From contig JAFXDI010000048.1 in the NCBI GenBank assembly GCA_017521245.1, positions 1 through 64,000 on the forward strand: a stretch of 64,000 nt of DNA, read 5' to 3'. Numbering within the stretch: position 1 is the first letter of the stretch; the number at the start of each line of letters is the position of its first letter. The position numbers and the translations under genes were made by a program. The notes under the pieces are model-generated. The model was not told where the DNA came from. It saw nothing but the letters and a program-made list of their open reading frames with translations, and made no database searches. Shown here piece after piece: positions 9,428-17,530 of the stretch. Source of the stretch: Bacteroidales bacterium. GTDB lineage: Bacteria; Bacteroidota; Bacteroidia; Bacteroidales; G3-4614.

Positions 9428-10013
9428 TTAAAAGCATCATTTTCTTCCATTTTATATATCCAAATATTGCAATAACTGCATACAGAGCATATAAAGCAGA
9501 AGTATAATATAAATCTTTATATATATACAAACCTACACTTACAACATCAACTACTATCCACACCAACCATTGCTCAACATATTTACGAGCCAACATCCAC
9601 ATTGCTATAATACTAACTGATGTTGTAAATGAATCAAGCCATGGTACATTACTATTTGTATATGTTATAAGCACCCAAGTTATTAAAAATTGAAGTATAA
9701 GATATACTGCAATTAATTTAAACCATAACTTCTTAGGAAGTGATGAAATCTTCAACTCCTCTACTCTCTCCTTTCTTGAAGAGGTTTTAAATAGTTTAAT
9801 GTTATACTTCCATGCAAACCATCCATAAATTGCTATAAGCAGATAGTAGATATTAATTGCAAAATCGGCATAGAGCCCTGCGTTATAGAATATATATGTA
9901 TATATGGCAGGCATTATAATGCTTACTACCCACAAATATATATTTGCCTTATATTCAAGCCATAGATATATAAGACCAATAATAGTACCTAATATTTCGA
10001 TATATAATTCCAC
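9420..10013 (-). CDS. pnuT: PnuC-family transporter, likely thiamine-specific (PnuT)
   Basis: A 197-residue membrane protein with about seven hydrophobic segments and PnuC-family motifs: EILGTIIGLIYLWLEYKAN at the N-terminus, IYGWFAWKYN, and late WLVWIVVDVVSVGLYIYKDL. PnuC members carry nicotinamide riboside. The branch next to thiN in Bacteroidota is known to carry thiamine, so the context decides the call. The start is GTG; no in-frame ATG upstream is available and the family start is MELxEILG. No THI-box riboswitch is visible before it; it lies 13 bp downstream of the MFS gene. Confidence 0.82.
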   Translation of the reverse strand: MELYIEILGTIIGLIYLWLEYKANIYLWVVSIIMPAIYTYIFYNAGLYADFAINIYYLLIAIYGWFAWKYNIKLFKTSSRKERVEELKISSLPKKLWFKLIAVYLILQFLITWVLITYTNSNVPWLDSFTTSVSIIAMWMLARKYVEQWLVWIVVDVVSVGLYIYKDLYYTSALYALYAVIAIFGYIKWKKMMLLNE

Positions 10014-10026
10014 AAATTATAATTTT

Positions 10027-11406
10027 TTACCCTTTTATATTGGGCTCTTCTAATCCGTACGATTTAGATTTATCTTCTCTCTTTAACCATATTGCAAATA
10101 GCATTGCTACAACACCAAGAGAGGCAAATATTATCATAGGTAGTGTATAATCGTATTTGATTTTATCATCAGTAACAGATGATACAATGCAATACTTTTC
10201 AAGAATCCATCCAATCAATAAAGGAAATCCCATAAGTCCCCAGTTTTGAACCCAGAATATTAGTGAGTAAGCTGTTCCCAACTCTTTCTCATTAATTATT
10301 TTTGGAACTGATGGCCACATTGCAGATGGAACAAGTGAGAATGCCGCACCCAATATAAACATTAAGATTAAAGCAAATACCCAATTATTAAATATTGGCA
10401 TAGCAAATAGTAAATGTACCGCAACAAGAAGCAACGATCCAAAAATCATTATAGTGGCACCATATCCTTTACGGTCGTACATCATTCCAAATAGAGGTGT
10501 AAGAACCATTGTTCCGAAAGGTAATACAGATGGTATAATTCCTGCCAATGATGGCTCTACATTATATTTATGCACCATCAAATCAGAGGCATATTTTAAG
10601 AATGGGAATACAGCAGAATAGAAGAATACACATATTATCGCTATCAACCAAAAACCTTTATTTGTGATTACATTCTTAACATCTGAGAGTTTAAATTTCT
10701 CCTCATCTGTATCATCATTTAATTCTCCATTTGTTTGTTTATCAAGTTGCTTATCAAAGAATGTGTATCCTATAAATCCTACGAAACCAATACATAAGAA
10801 CAACAAACACATAAGGATTGGCATTGCTTGATTGTAATCGACCAACTTACCTTCTTGCATTACACCAAAATACTCTGCTATTGGCATTGCAAACATTAGT
10901 GCCACAATTGTTCCTATTCTGGCTATTGCTACTTGCAATCCTAAGGCAAGGGCTATCTCTTTTCCTTTAAACCACTTTACAATTATTTTTGTAACTGTAA
11001 TATTCATTATTTCACAACCAACACCAAATATTGCAAAACCTAACGAGGCCATAAGTACTTGACTATTTATACCTAAGATTTCATTATCTGAAGGTAATGC
11101 GTCAATTGCAAAATATTTAATTGTTGCTCCAATTATCATCAACAAAGCTGATGTTAACCCTGTAAAACGGATGCCTAATTTATCAAGAATTAAACCTCCG
11201 AAAATTATCATCAATAAGAATACATTCAAGTATCCGTATGCTCCTGAAAATATTCCATAATCGGTACTACTCCAGTTCAGTTCATTCTCTAACACATCTT
11301 TTAATGGAGCCATTATATCGGTTAAAACATAACCGCACATCATTGTAAACGAAACTATCAACATTACACCCCATCTTACAGATGATTTATCACTTAATTT
11401 TTGCAT
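10027..11406 (-). CDS. Major facilitator superfamily transporter, substrate unknown
   Basis: A 459-residue inner-membrane protein with 12 predicted membrane segments and a polar central loop (KQLDKQTNGELNDDTDEEKF) separating two halves. Segment one starts after MQKLSDKSSVRWGVMLIV. Features such as LILDKLGIRFTG after helix 2 and LFGMMYDRKGYG in the second half are the MFS loop motifs. It resembles MFSD1-like carriers found in Bacteroidales, but I cannot name a substrate. It sits between rlmD (25-bp gap) and pnuT (13-bp gap) in one run, so a link to vitamin uptake is possible but not shown. Confidence 0.8.
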   Translation of the reverse strand: MQKLSDKSSVRWGVMLIVSFTMMCGYVLTDIMAPLKDVLENELNWSSTDYGIFSGAYGYLNVFLLMIIFGGLILDKLGIRFTGLTSALLMIIGATIKYFAIDALPSDNEILGINSQVLMASLGFAIFGVGCEIMNITVTKIIVKWFKGKEIALALGLQVAIARIGTIVALMFAMPIAEYFGVMQEGKLVDYNQAMPILMCLLFLCIGFVGFIGYTFFDKQLDKQTNGELNDDTDEEKFKLSDVKNVITNKGFWLIAIICVFFYSAVFPFLKYASDLMVHKYNVEPSLAGIIPSVLPFGTMVLTPLFGMMYDRKGYGATIMIFGSLLLVAVHLLFAMPIFNNWVFALILMFILGAAFSLVPSAMWPSVPKIINEKELGTAYSLIFWVQNWGLMGFPLLIGWILEKYCIVSSVTDDKIKYDYTLPMIIFASLGVVAMLFAIWLKREDKSKSYGLEEPNIKG

Positions 11407-11431
11407 ATTATATATTCTTTATATTACTTAA

Positions 11432-12841
11432 TTATCTTTTTTCAAATAACATTACATTTTCAACATGGTGGGTATGAGGGAACATATCAACGGGTTGAAC
11501 TTTTGTAATTTTATATGCACTCTCTAACATTGCTGCATCACGAGCCTGAGTTGCCGGATTACAACTTACATAAACAATCTTATCAGGAGCTGCGGCAAGT
11601 ATAACATTTATAACATCTTCGTGCATACCAGCACGTGGAGGATCTGTAATAATCACATCAGGACGTCCGTTCTTCTCAACAAATTCATTTGTAAGAATAT
11701 CTTTCATATCTCCTGCTATGAAATATGTGTTATCAATATTGTTTAGTTGAGAATTTACTTTTGCATCTTCAATTGCATCAGGTACATACTCTATACCAAT
11801 AACTCTTTTTGCTTTCTTGGCAACAAAATTTGCTATTGTTCCTGTTCCGGTATAAAGGTCATAAACAAATTCATCTCCATTTAATGATGCAAAATCGCGA
11901 ACTACACTATATAAACGATATGCCTGCTCTGAATTTGTTTGATAGAACGATTTTGGACCCACCTTAAATTTCAAATCCTCCATCTGTTCTATTATATGAT
12001 CTTTACCACTCCATACTTCGATAGGCAAATCACTAATTATATCGTTACATTTTTGATTTACTACATACATTAACGAAGTAATTTCAGGAAACGAAGATGA
12101 TATATGATTCATCATTGCTGAAATTTTATCATTATCGTTGGTAGCAAAGATAACAATAAGCATTATCTCTCCTGTTGAAGATGTACGAATGATAAGACCT
12201 CGCATATCTCCTTCTTGCGCTCTCAAATCAAAAAATGAATATCCGTTTTGTATAGCAAATTCCCTTATTGACAATCGTATCTTATTAGAAATATCATCTT
12301 GAAGATGACACTCCTTTACATCAAGGACCTTATCAAACATTCCCGGAATATGAAATCCTAAGGCATCACGCGAAGAGAACTCAATTTGAGAATCCAACTC
12401 CTCTTTTGTTAACCACGAACGATTTGAGAATGTAAACTCTAACTTATTACGATAATAATATTGTTTTTCAGAGCCCAATATAGGAGAAATATCAGGTAGT
12501 TGAACCTTCCCTATTCGTGTTAAATTATCAATTACTTGTTGTTGTTTGTACTCAATCTGTTTTGAATAATCAAGGTGTTGCCACTTACATCCTCCACAAA
12601 CTCCAAAATGTTTACATTTAGGAGTAACCCTAAATGGTGAGTACTCTTTTATAGCAACAACCTTACCCTCGGCATAACTATTCTTTTTGCGAGTAAGTTG
12701 AATATCCGCAATATCACCTGGTGCAGCATAAGGGATAAACACCACTAAATCATTTACTCTTGTTACAGCTTTACCTTCTGCCGCAACTCCTTTTATTTCG
12801 ACACCCTCAATCAAGGGTAATTCTCGTTTCTTACGTGCCAA
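11432..12841 (-). CDS. rlmD: 23S rRNA (uracil-C5)-methyltransferase, RlmD family
   Basis: A 469-residue protein. An N-terminal TRAM domain (about 1-70) is followed by the iron-sulfur motif CKHFGVCGGCKW with a further cysteine in DVKECHLQ. The SAM-dependent methyltransferase domain has YDLYTGTGTIANF, DPPRAGM and the catalytic VSCNPATQARD. The family methylates U1939 (or U747) of 23S rRNA. The start is TTG: a stop codon lies just upstream in frame and the MARKKRELPLIEG start fits the family. It begins the minus-strand run with the MFS, PnuT-like and ThiN genes, divergent from ppdK. RlmC or TrmA relatives cannot be excluded. Confidence 0.85.
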   Translation of the reverse strand: MARKKRELPLIEGVEIKGVAAEGKAVTRVNDLVVFIPYAAPGDIADIQLTRKKNSYAEGKVVAIKEYSPFRVTPKCKHFGVCGGCKWQHLDYSKQIEYKQQQVIDNLTRIGKVQLPDISPILGSEKQYYYRNKLEFTFSNRSWLTKEELDSQIEFSSRDALGFHIPGMFDKVLDVKECHLQDDISNKIRLSIREFAIQNGYSFFDLRAQEGDMRGLIIRTSSTGEIMLIVIFATNDNDKISAMMNHISSSFPEITSLMYVVNQKCNDIISDLPIEVWSGKDHIIEQMEDLKFKVGPKSFYQTNSEQAYRLYSVVRDFASLNGDEFVYDLYTGTGTIANFVAKKAKRVIGIEYVPDAIEDAKVNSQLNNIDNTYFIAGDMKDILTNEFVEKNGRPDVIITDPPRAGMHEDVINVILAAAPDKIVYVSCNPATQARDAAMLESAYKITKVQPVDMFPHTHHVENVMLFEKR

Positions 12842-12895
12842 TTTTTATAATTTTAATATGGGATTACACTCTATTTTATATTAAAAAAAACCTTT

Positions 12896-12903
12896 CAAAG
12901 TTA
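12896..12903 (-). promoter_or_regulatory. -7 box of the rlmD-MFS-pnuT-thiN run
   Basis: TAACTTTG on the minus strand fits TAnnTTTG and lies 54 bp before the rlmD start. Confidence 0.4.
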
Positions 12904-12973
12904 CACATAATTAGCCGAATTACCGCTATAAAATATTTTTTTTATTTTTTTTATCATTTACCCGTTATTGCAC

Positions 12974-13004
12974 TTGCAAAATCAGACATATATTATTACT
13001 TTTG
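12974..13004 (+). promoter_or_regulatory. Promoter of ppdK
   Basis: TTG at 12974-12976, a 20-bp spacer, then TACTTTTG at 12997-13004, an exact TAnnTTTG. This predicts an mRNA leader of about 60 nt before the ATG. Confidence 0.6.
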
Positions 13005-13072
13005 TAGTTAGTTCGTAAAATACGAAAAACAAATTTTTAATTACTATATATTAACTAAACACATCTTAAAGA

Positions 13073-15784
13073 ATGAAGAGAGTTTATACTTTCGGTAACG
13101 GACAAGCAGAAGGTCGTGCCGATATGAAAAATCTTCTCGGAGGTAAAGGTGCGAACCTTGCTGAGATGAACTTAATTGGAGTTCCAGTTCCTCCGGGCTT
13201 TACCATCACAACAGAAGTTTGTACAACTTACACAAAAGAGGGTAAAGATGCAGTAGTTGCAATGATTAAAGAGGACGTTGAGAAAGCAATTGCTCACGTT
13301 GAGAATTTAATGGGTACAAAATTTGGTGATGCTAAAAATCCCCTATTAGTATCTGTACGTTCAGGAGCTCGCGTTTCAATGCCCGGTATGATGGATACAG
13401 TTCTTAACCTTGGTATCACTGAAGAGGTAGCAGAGGGTATTGCTGAGAAATCAGGCAATCCTCGTTTTGCTTGGGACTCTTACCGCCGTTTCGTACAAAT
13501 GTACGGAGACGTTGTTCTTGGTATGAAACCAAAAAGCAAAACTGACATCGATCCATTCGAGGAGGTTATGGACAAAGTAAAAGAGGCTAAAGGTGTAAAA
13601 TTAGATACTGAACTTGATGTTGAAGATCTTAAAGAGTTGGTAAAACTTTTCAAGAGCGCAGTTAAAGAGAGAACCGGCAAAGATTTCCCCGACAATCCTT
13701 GGGAGCAACTTTGGGGTGCTATCTGTGCTGTATTTGACAGTTGGATGAACGAGCGTGCTATCTACTACCGCCGAATGAACCAAATCCCAGAGGAATGGGG
13801 TACTGCTGTAAACGTACAAGCTATGGTATTCGGTAACATGGGTAACACTTCTGCAACTGGTGTTGCTTTTACTCGTGACGCTGCAACTGGTGAGGATATT
13901 TTCAACGGTGAGTATCTTATCAACGCTCAAGGAGAGGACGTTGTTGCTGGTATCCGTACTCCTCAACAAATCACAATCGAAGGTTCACGCCGTTGGGCAA
14001 AACTTCAAGGAATTAGCGAAGAGGAACGTGCTTCAAAATATCCTTCTCTTGAAGAGGCTATGCCTGAGTGTGCAAAAGACCTTATCGAGACTCAACAAAA
14101 ATTGGAAGACTACTTTACAGATATGCAAGACCTTGAGTTTACTATCCAAGATGGTAAATTGTGGTTATTGCAAACCCGTAACGGAAAACGCACAGGTGCT
14201 GCCATGGTAAAAATTGCTATGGATATGCTTCGCGACGGACAAATCGATGAAAAGACTGTATTGAAACGTATGGAGCCTCAAAAACTTGATGAGTTACTAC
14301 ACCCAATCTTTGACAAAGTAGCTCTTAAAGAGGCACGTGTTATGGCAAAAGGTCTTCCCGCTTCTCCCGGTGCTGCATCAGGTCAAATCGTATTCTTTGC
14401 TGATGACGCTGAAGCATGGGCTGAGAAACGTAAAAAAGTTATCCTTGTTCGTATTGAGACTTCTCCAGAAGACCTTCGCGGTATGAACGTTGCACAAGGT
14501 ATCCTTACTGCACGTGGAGGTATGACTTCACACGCTGCCGTTGTTGCTCGTGGTATGGGTAAATGTTGTGTATCAGGTGCAGGAGAAATCATCGTTGACT
14601 ACAAGGCTCGTACAATTGAGATGAGTGGTAAAGTATATAAAGAGGGTGATTGGATTTCATTGAACGGATCAACAGGTGAAGTTTATGATGGTCAAGTTAG
14701 AACAGTTGAGGCTGACTTAAGCGGAGACTTTGGTGCTATCATGGATATCGCTGAGAAATTCACTCAAATGGATGTTCGCACAAATGCTGATACTCCTCGC
14801 GATGCTGAGACAGCTCGCCGTTTTGGAGCAAAAGGTATTGGTCTTTGCCGTACAGAGCACATGTTCTTTGAGGGCGACCGTATCAAAGCAATGCGTGAGA
14901 TGATTCTTTCAAAAGATGAAGAGGGACGTCGTGAGGCACTTAAGAAACTTCTTCCAATGCAACGTCAAGACTTCTACGGAATCTTCAAAGCAATGGATGG
15001 ATTTGGTGTTACTATCCGTCTTCTTGATCCTCCTCTACACGAATTCGTACCTCATCAATTAGCAACTCAAAAAGAACTTGCTGAAGAGATGGGATTAACA
15101 ATTGAAGAGGTTAAGAACGCTGTTGATTCACTTGCAGAGTTTAACCCAATGTTAGGACACCGTGGTTGTCGTCTTGGATGTACTTATCCTGAGATTACAG
15201 AGATGCAAGCACGTGCTATCATTGAGGCTGCAATGGATGCTCAAGCAGAGGGCGTAAAAGTAACTCCTGAGATTATGGTTCCTCTTGTAGGTTCTTTGAA
15301 CGAGTTAAAAATGCAAGCAGAAGTTATCACAGCAACTGCAGAGAAAGTATTTGCAGAGCGTGGTGCAAAAGTTGACTATAAGATTGGTACAATGATTGAG
15401 GTTCCTCGTGCTGCTCTTACTGCTGATAAGATTGCTGAGGTTGCTGACTTCTTCTCATTCGGTACTAACGACCTTACTCAAATGACATTCGGATTCTCTC
15501 GCGATGACGCTGGAAAATTCTTGAAAGTTTACCAAGAGAAAGGTATCTTGAAAAACGATCCATTCCAAATCTTAGATCAAGAAGGTGTTGGACAACTTGT
15601 TAAGATGGGTACTGAAAAAGGTCGTTCAACTAAGAGCCACTTAAAAGTTGGTATCTGTGGAGAGCACGGAGGTGAGCCTTCATCAGTTAAATTCTGTGCT
15701 TCACTTGGTATGAACTACGTAAGTTGTAGCCCATTCCGCGTGCCTATCGCACGTGTTGCTGCTGCTCAGGCTGCTGTTGAATAA
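13073..15784 (+). CDS. ppdK: Pyruvate, phosphate dikinase
   Basis: A 903-residue protein. The N-terminal ATP-binding domain begins at FGNGQAEGRADMKNLLGGKGANLAEM. The mobile phosphohistidine domain carries GGMTSHAAVVARGMGKCC with the catalytic histidine at about 487. The C-terminal PEP/pyruvate barrel has LCRTEHMFF, GHRGCRLG and FGTNDLTQMTFGFSRDD. It interconverts pyruvate + ATP + Pi and PEP + AMP + PPi, linking with the malic enzyme elsewhere in this window. Codon choice is visibly more restricted (many CGT/CGC, GGT, AAC, ATC codons) than in the neighbours, as in highly expressed genes. It is a single-gene unit with its own promoter and strong terminator. Confidence 0.97.
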   Translation: MKRVYTFGNGQAEGRADMKNLLGGKGANLAEMNLIGVPVPPGFTITTEVCTTYTKEGKDAVVAMIKEDVEKAIAHVENLMGTKFGDAKNPLLVSVRSGARVSMPGMMDTVLNLGITEEVAEGIAEKSGNPRFAWDSYRRFVQMYGDVVLGMKPKSKTDIDPFEEVMDKVKEAKGVKLDTELDVEDLKELVKLFKSAVKERTGKDFPDNPWEQLWGAICAVFDSWMNERAIYYRRMNQIPEEWGTAVNVQAMVFGNMGNTSATGVAFTRDAATGEDIFNGEYLINAQGEDVVAGIRTPQQITIEGSRRWAKLQGISEEERASKYPSLEEAMPECAKDLIETQQKLEDYFTDMQDLEFTIQDGKLWLLQTRNGKRTGAAMVKIAMDMLRDGQIDEKTVLKRMEPQKLDELLHPIFDKVALKEARVMAKGLPASPGAASGQIVFFADDAEAWAEKRKKVILVRIETSPEDLRGMNVAQGILTARGGMTSHAAVVARGMGKCCVSGAGEIIVDYKARTIEMSGKVYKEGDWISLNGSTGEVYDGQVRTVEADLSGDFGAIMDIAEKFTQMDVRTNADTPRDAETARRFGAKGIGLCRTEHMFFEGDRIKAMREMILSKDEEGRREALKKLLPMQRQDFYGIFKAMDGFGVTIRLLDPPLHEFVPHQLATQKELAEEMGLTIEEVKNAVDSLAEFNPMLGHRGCRLGCTYPEITEMQARAIIEAAMDAQAEGVKVTPEIMVPLVGSLNELKMQAEVITATAEKVFAERGAKVDYKIGTMIEVPRAALTADKIAEVADFFSFGTNDLTQMTFGFSRDDAGKFLKVYQEKGILKNDPFQILDQEGVGQLVKMGTEKGRSTKSHLKVGICGEHGGEPSSVKFCASLGMNYVSCSPFRVPIARVAAAQAAVE

Positions 15785-15811
15785 GTAACAACTTAAACAA
15801 CGATAAATGTT

Positions 15812-15845
15812 AAGAGGTCGGTTGAAAATCCGACCTCTTTTTTTT
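15812..15845 (+). terminator. Rho-independent terminator of ppdK
   Basis: A perfect 10-bp stem (15812-15821 with 15830-15839), 8-base loop, and a run of Ts to 15845. Confidence 0.9.
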
Positions 15846-15933
15846 AGATAAATAATAATATTAACAATTCTGTACTTTTATAGCATTTCCTATATTTTAT
15901 CTATGTTATTTATTAATTGTAGATTTAAGATTT

Positions 15934-16722
15934 TCAAGGTACACACACAACTCTAAATCCAATTTTAGAACTTTTTGATGATGATACATCATAAAAGCGA
16001 TGTGTAACTCTACAACTTGAAGCATAATCGCTCCAACATCCTCCTCTTAATACTTTGTTATTTCCTACACTGTGATGTTTTACTGAATCATTCTTATAGG
16101 TATATGACATATATGTATCTAAGCACCATTCATATACATTTCCACTCATATCATATATGCCTAACTCATTTGGACGTTTTAATCCCACTGGGTGAATCTC
16201 TTTATTACTATTTGTAGAATACCATGAAACTTTATCAATTTCATCACTTCCACTATATTTTAGATTACTATTTTTTATTCCCCCTCGTGCTGCATATTCC
16301 CATTGTTCTTCAGATGGCAACCGGTAATTCTTTCCTGTCAATTCACTTAATTTTTCGCAAAAGAGAAGCGCATCATTCCAACTTATTCCATTTATAGGCA
16401 AGTTTTCTTCTACACCCGTATTGTCATTCATAATTATTTGCCATTGTTTTTGGGTAACTTCAAATGCACCTATATAATATGAATCTAAGAAAGACTCTAT
16501 TGCCGGATATTCATCGCTATACCCCTCCTCTTTTTTTACTGTTCCTAAAATAAATGAACCTCCTTTTACGTAAATCATCTTCATTCCTAAGCCTGAAACT
16601 TGCTCTATATAACTTCCTGTTTGGTTAGAATCAAAGATATTCTCTTTTCTGTTTCTCTTTGCCTGAGCACTAAACATAATAATGGTTGAAATCATTACAG
16701 CAAAAAACAATACATTTCTCAT
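15934..16722 (-). CDS. Secreted SUMF1/formylglycine-generating-enzyme-fold protein, probably not an FGE
   Basis: A 262-residue protein with a signal peptide (MRNVLFFAVMISTIIMFSAQA). The FGE-sulfatase fold follows: GGSFILGT, EVTQKQW, PINGISWNDALLFC, YRLPSEEQWEYAARGG, MSGNVYEWC, VLRGGCWSDYASSCR and the terminal IGFRVV. Genuine aerobic FGE needs two cysteines five residues apart near the C-terminal arginine motif. Here the second position (SSCR) is a cysteine but the first is an aspartate, so formylglycine formation is unlikely. Such SUMF1-like proteins often have ligand-binding or unknown roles in Bacteroidota. It is preceded by a structured leader-like element (16780-16925). Confidence 0.8.
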   Translation of the reverse strand: MRNVLFFAVMISTIIMFSAQAKRNRKENIFDSNQTGSYIEQVSGLGMKMIYVKGGSFILGTVKKEEGYSDEYPAIESFLDSYYIGAFEVTQKQWQIIMNDNTGVEENLPINGISWNDALLFCEKLSELTGKNYRLPSEEQWEYAARGGIKNSNLKYSGSDEIDKVSWYSTNSNKEIHPVGLKRPNELGIYDMSGNVYEWCLDTYMSYTYKNDSVKHHSVGNNKVLRGGCWSDYASSCRVTHRFYDVSSSKSSKIGFRVVCVP

Positions 16723-16779
16723 AGTTTTAAATTTTTATATTCCCCTACTTTTATTATCAGTATTCTCTTATTACATACC

Positions 16780-16925
16780 AAAAGGTGCATTCCTGAATTT
16801 CTACCTTATAGATAGAGCAACAGAAATACACCTCCGAGATGGGGTGCATCAACTTTTGCTTCTCTCTACATTTATTCTGAAATTTGGTCGTTTTCGATTA
16901 CGAGAAATCAGCGATGCCTAATATG
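16780..16925 (-). ncRNA. Candidate small RNA or attenuator leader, copy A
   Basis: Read on the minus strand. A -7 box TAAGTTTG lies at 16932-16939, giving a start near 16925. A block GTAATCGAAAACGACCAAAT follows (16882-16901). A terminator-like hairpin then pairs 16821-16832 (GGTGTATTTCTG) with 16784-16795 (CAGGAATGCACC) over 12 bp with two G-U pairs, followed by TTTT. An upstream TGCACC (16843-16848) could pair with the 5' arm instead, giving a competing hairpin. Three blocks recur in the same order in copy B. The SUMF1-like gene starts 58 bp further on with no other promoter visible, so this may be its regulated leader. No match to a named RNA family is claimed. Confidence 0.4.
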
Positions 16926-17025
16926 TAAATTCAAACTTATTTTCTATTTAATTGCTTTTATATTTATTATCTATTCGTTTTTATTAATCAGTTTGTTAAT
17001 ATTATATTTTTTAATAATTACAAAT

Positions 17026-17185
17026 AAAAAAGGTGCATTCCTACGCTCATCCTATGTAACCGAGGTACGACCAAGCACCCAAATGCATTAAAACAAGCAA
17101 CAGAAATACACCCCATATAGGAGCATACTTATAACACTTGTTCATTAGCATTTTCTTAAATTGGTCGTTTTAGGTTACAAATGAA
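17026..17185 (-). ncRNA. Candidate small RNA, copy B
   Basis: Second copy of the same minus-strand arrangement. The -7 box is TACTTTTG at 17192-17199, and the start is near 17185. The conserved block CTAAAACGACCAA (17161-17173) comes next, then a hairpin pairing 17102-17112 with 17032-17042 and ending in six Ts (17026-17031). In this copy 17161-17178 is also complementary in two blocks of 7 and 6 bp to 17056-17074, which lies inside the loop of the terminator hairpin. This predicts a pseudoknot or alternative fold. It lies downstream of the terminator of the pgm unit, so it should not be read-through RNA. Confidence 0.4.
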
Positions 17186-17248
17186 CAATAACAAAAGTAT
17201 TTTTACAAAAATAATAATAATTTCTGAATTTATTATTATATCACAAAA

Positions 17249-17281
17249 AATAAGAGTTACACTATACGTGCAACTCTTATT
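17249..17281 (-). terminator. Terminator of the pgm / small membrane protein unit
   Basis: A perfect 10-bp stem (17249-17258 with 17272-17281), 13-base loop, and a run of Ts on the minus strand immediately after. Confidence 0.8.
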
Positions 17282-17301
17282 CATTCAAACATATGGTTTA
17301 T

Positions 17302-17499
17302 TTACTTAATATTTTTAAACCACTCTGGTAGTTTGTCTTTTGCAAAGAAATAGTAAATTGCTAAACCTAACCAGCTTGTGATTAGTAATATCACTATTGC
17401 TAATACTTTTGCTAAACCAGACATTGGCATTTTCCAAATATCAAGTACGGCTTTTACACATAAGATTAATCCTAATAACCAAATAATAAAACTTATCAT
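17302..17499 (-). CDS. Small membrane protein, PLDc_N-like
   Basis: A 65-residue protein with two hydrophobic segments, about 1-18 and 29-52, and a short basic tail (FAKDKLPEWFKNIK). The pattern of two helices with SWLGLAIYYFF near the end of the second resembles the PLDc N-terminal membrane domain (PF13396) that also occurs as a stand-alone small protein. Function unknown. It follows pgm by 31 bp on the same strand and shares its terminator. Confidence 0.65.
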   Translation of the reverse strand: MISFIIWLLGLILCVKAVLDIWKMPMSGLAKVLAIVILLITSWLGLAIYYFFAKDKLPEWFKNIK

Positions 17500-17530
17500 C
17501 TTCTCTTATTTTTAATTAGTAAATTATTTA

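Noticed and set aside
11407-11431. Possible riboswitch before the MFS-pnuT-thiN genes
   Set aside because: The gap is only 25 bp, and no TPP core motif is present here or before rlmD.
12826-12841. TTGGCACG on the minus strand at the rlmD start, resembling the -24 half of a sigma-54 promoter
   Set aside because: There is no TTGC at the required spacing, and the bases are the rlmD start codons.
13480-13969. Open frames antisense to ppdK
   Set aside because: They are frame shadows caused by the biased codon use of ppdK; no start context or family match.
16682-16921. A 79-codon plus-strand open frame across the SUMF1-like gene start and element copy A
   Set aside because: It overlaps the signal-peptide coding region of a clear gene on the other strand and matches no recognisable protein; the region is better explained by RNA structure.
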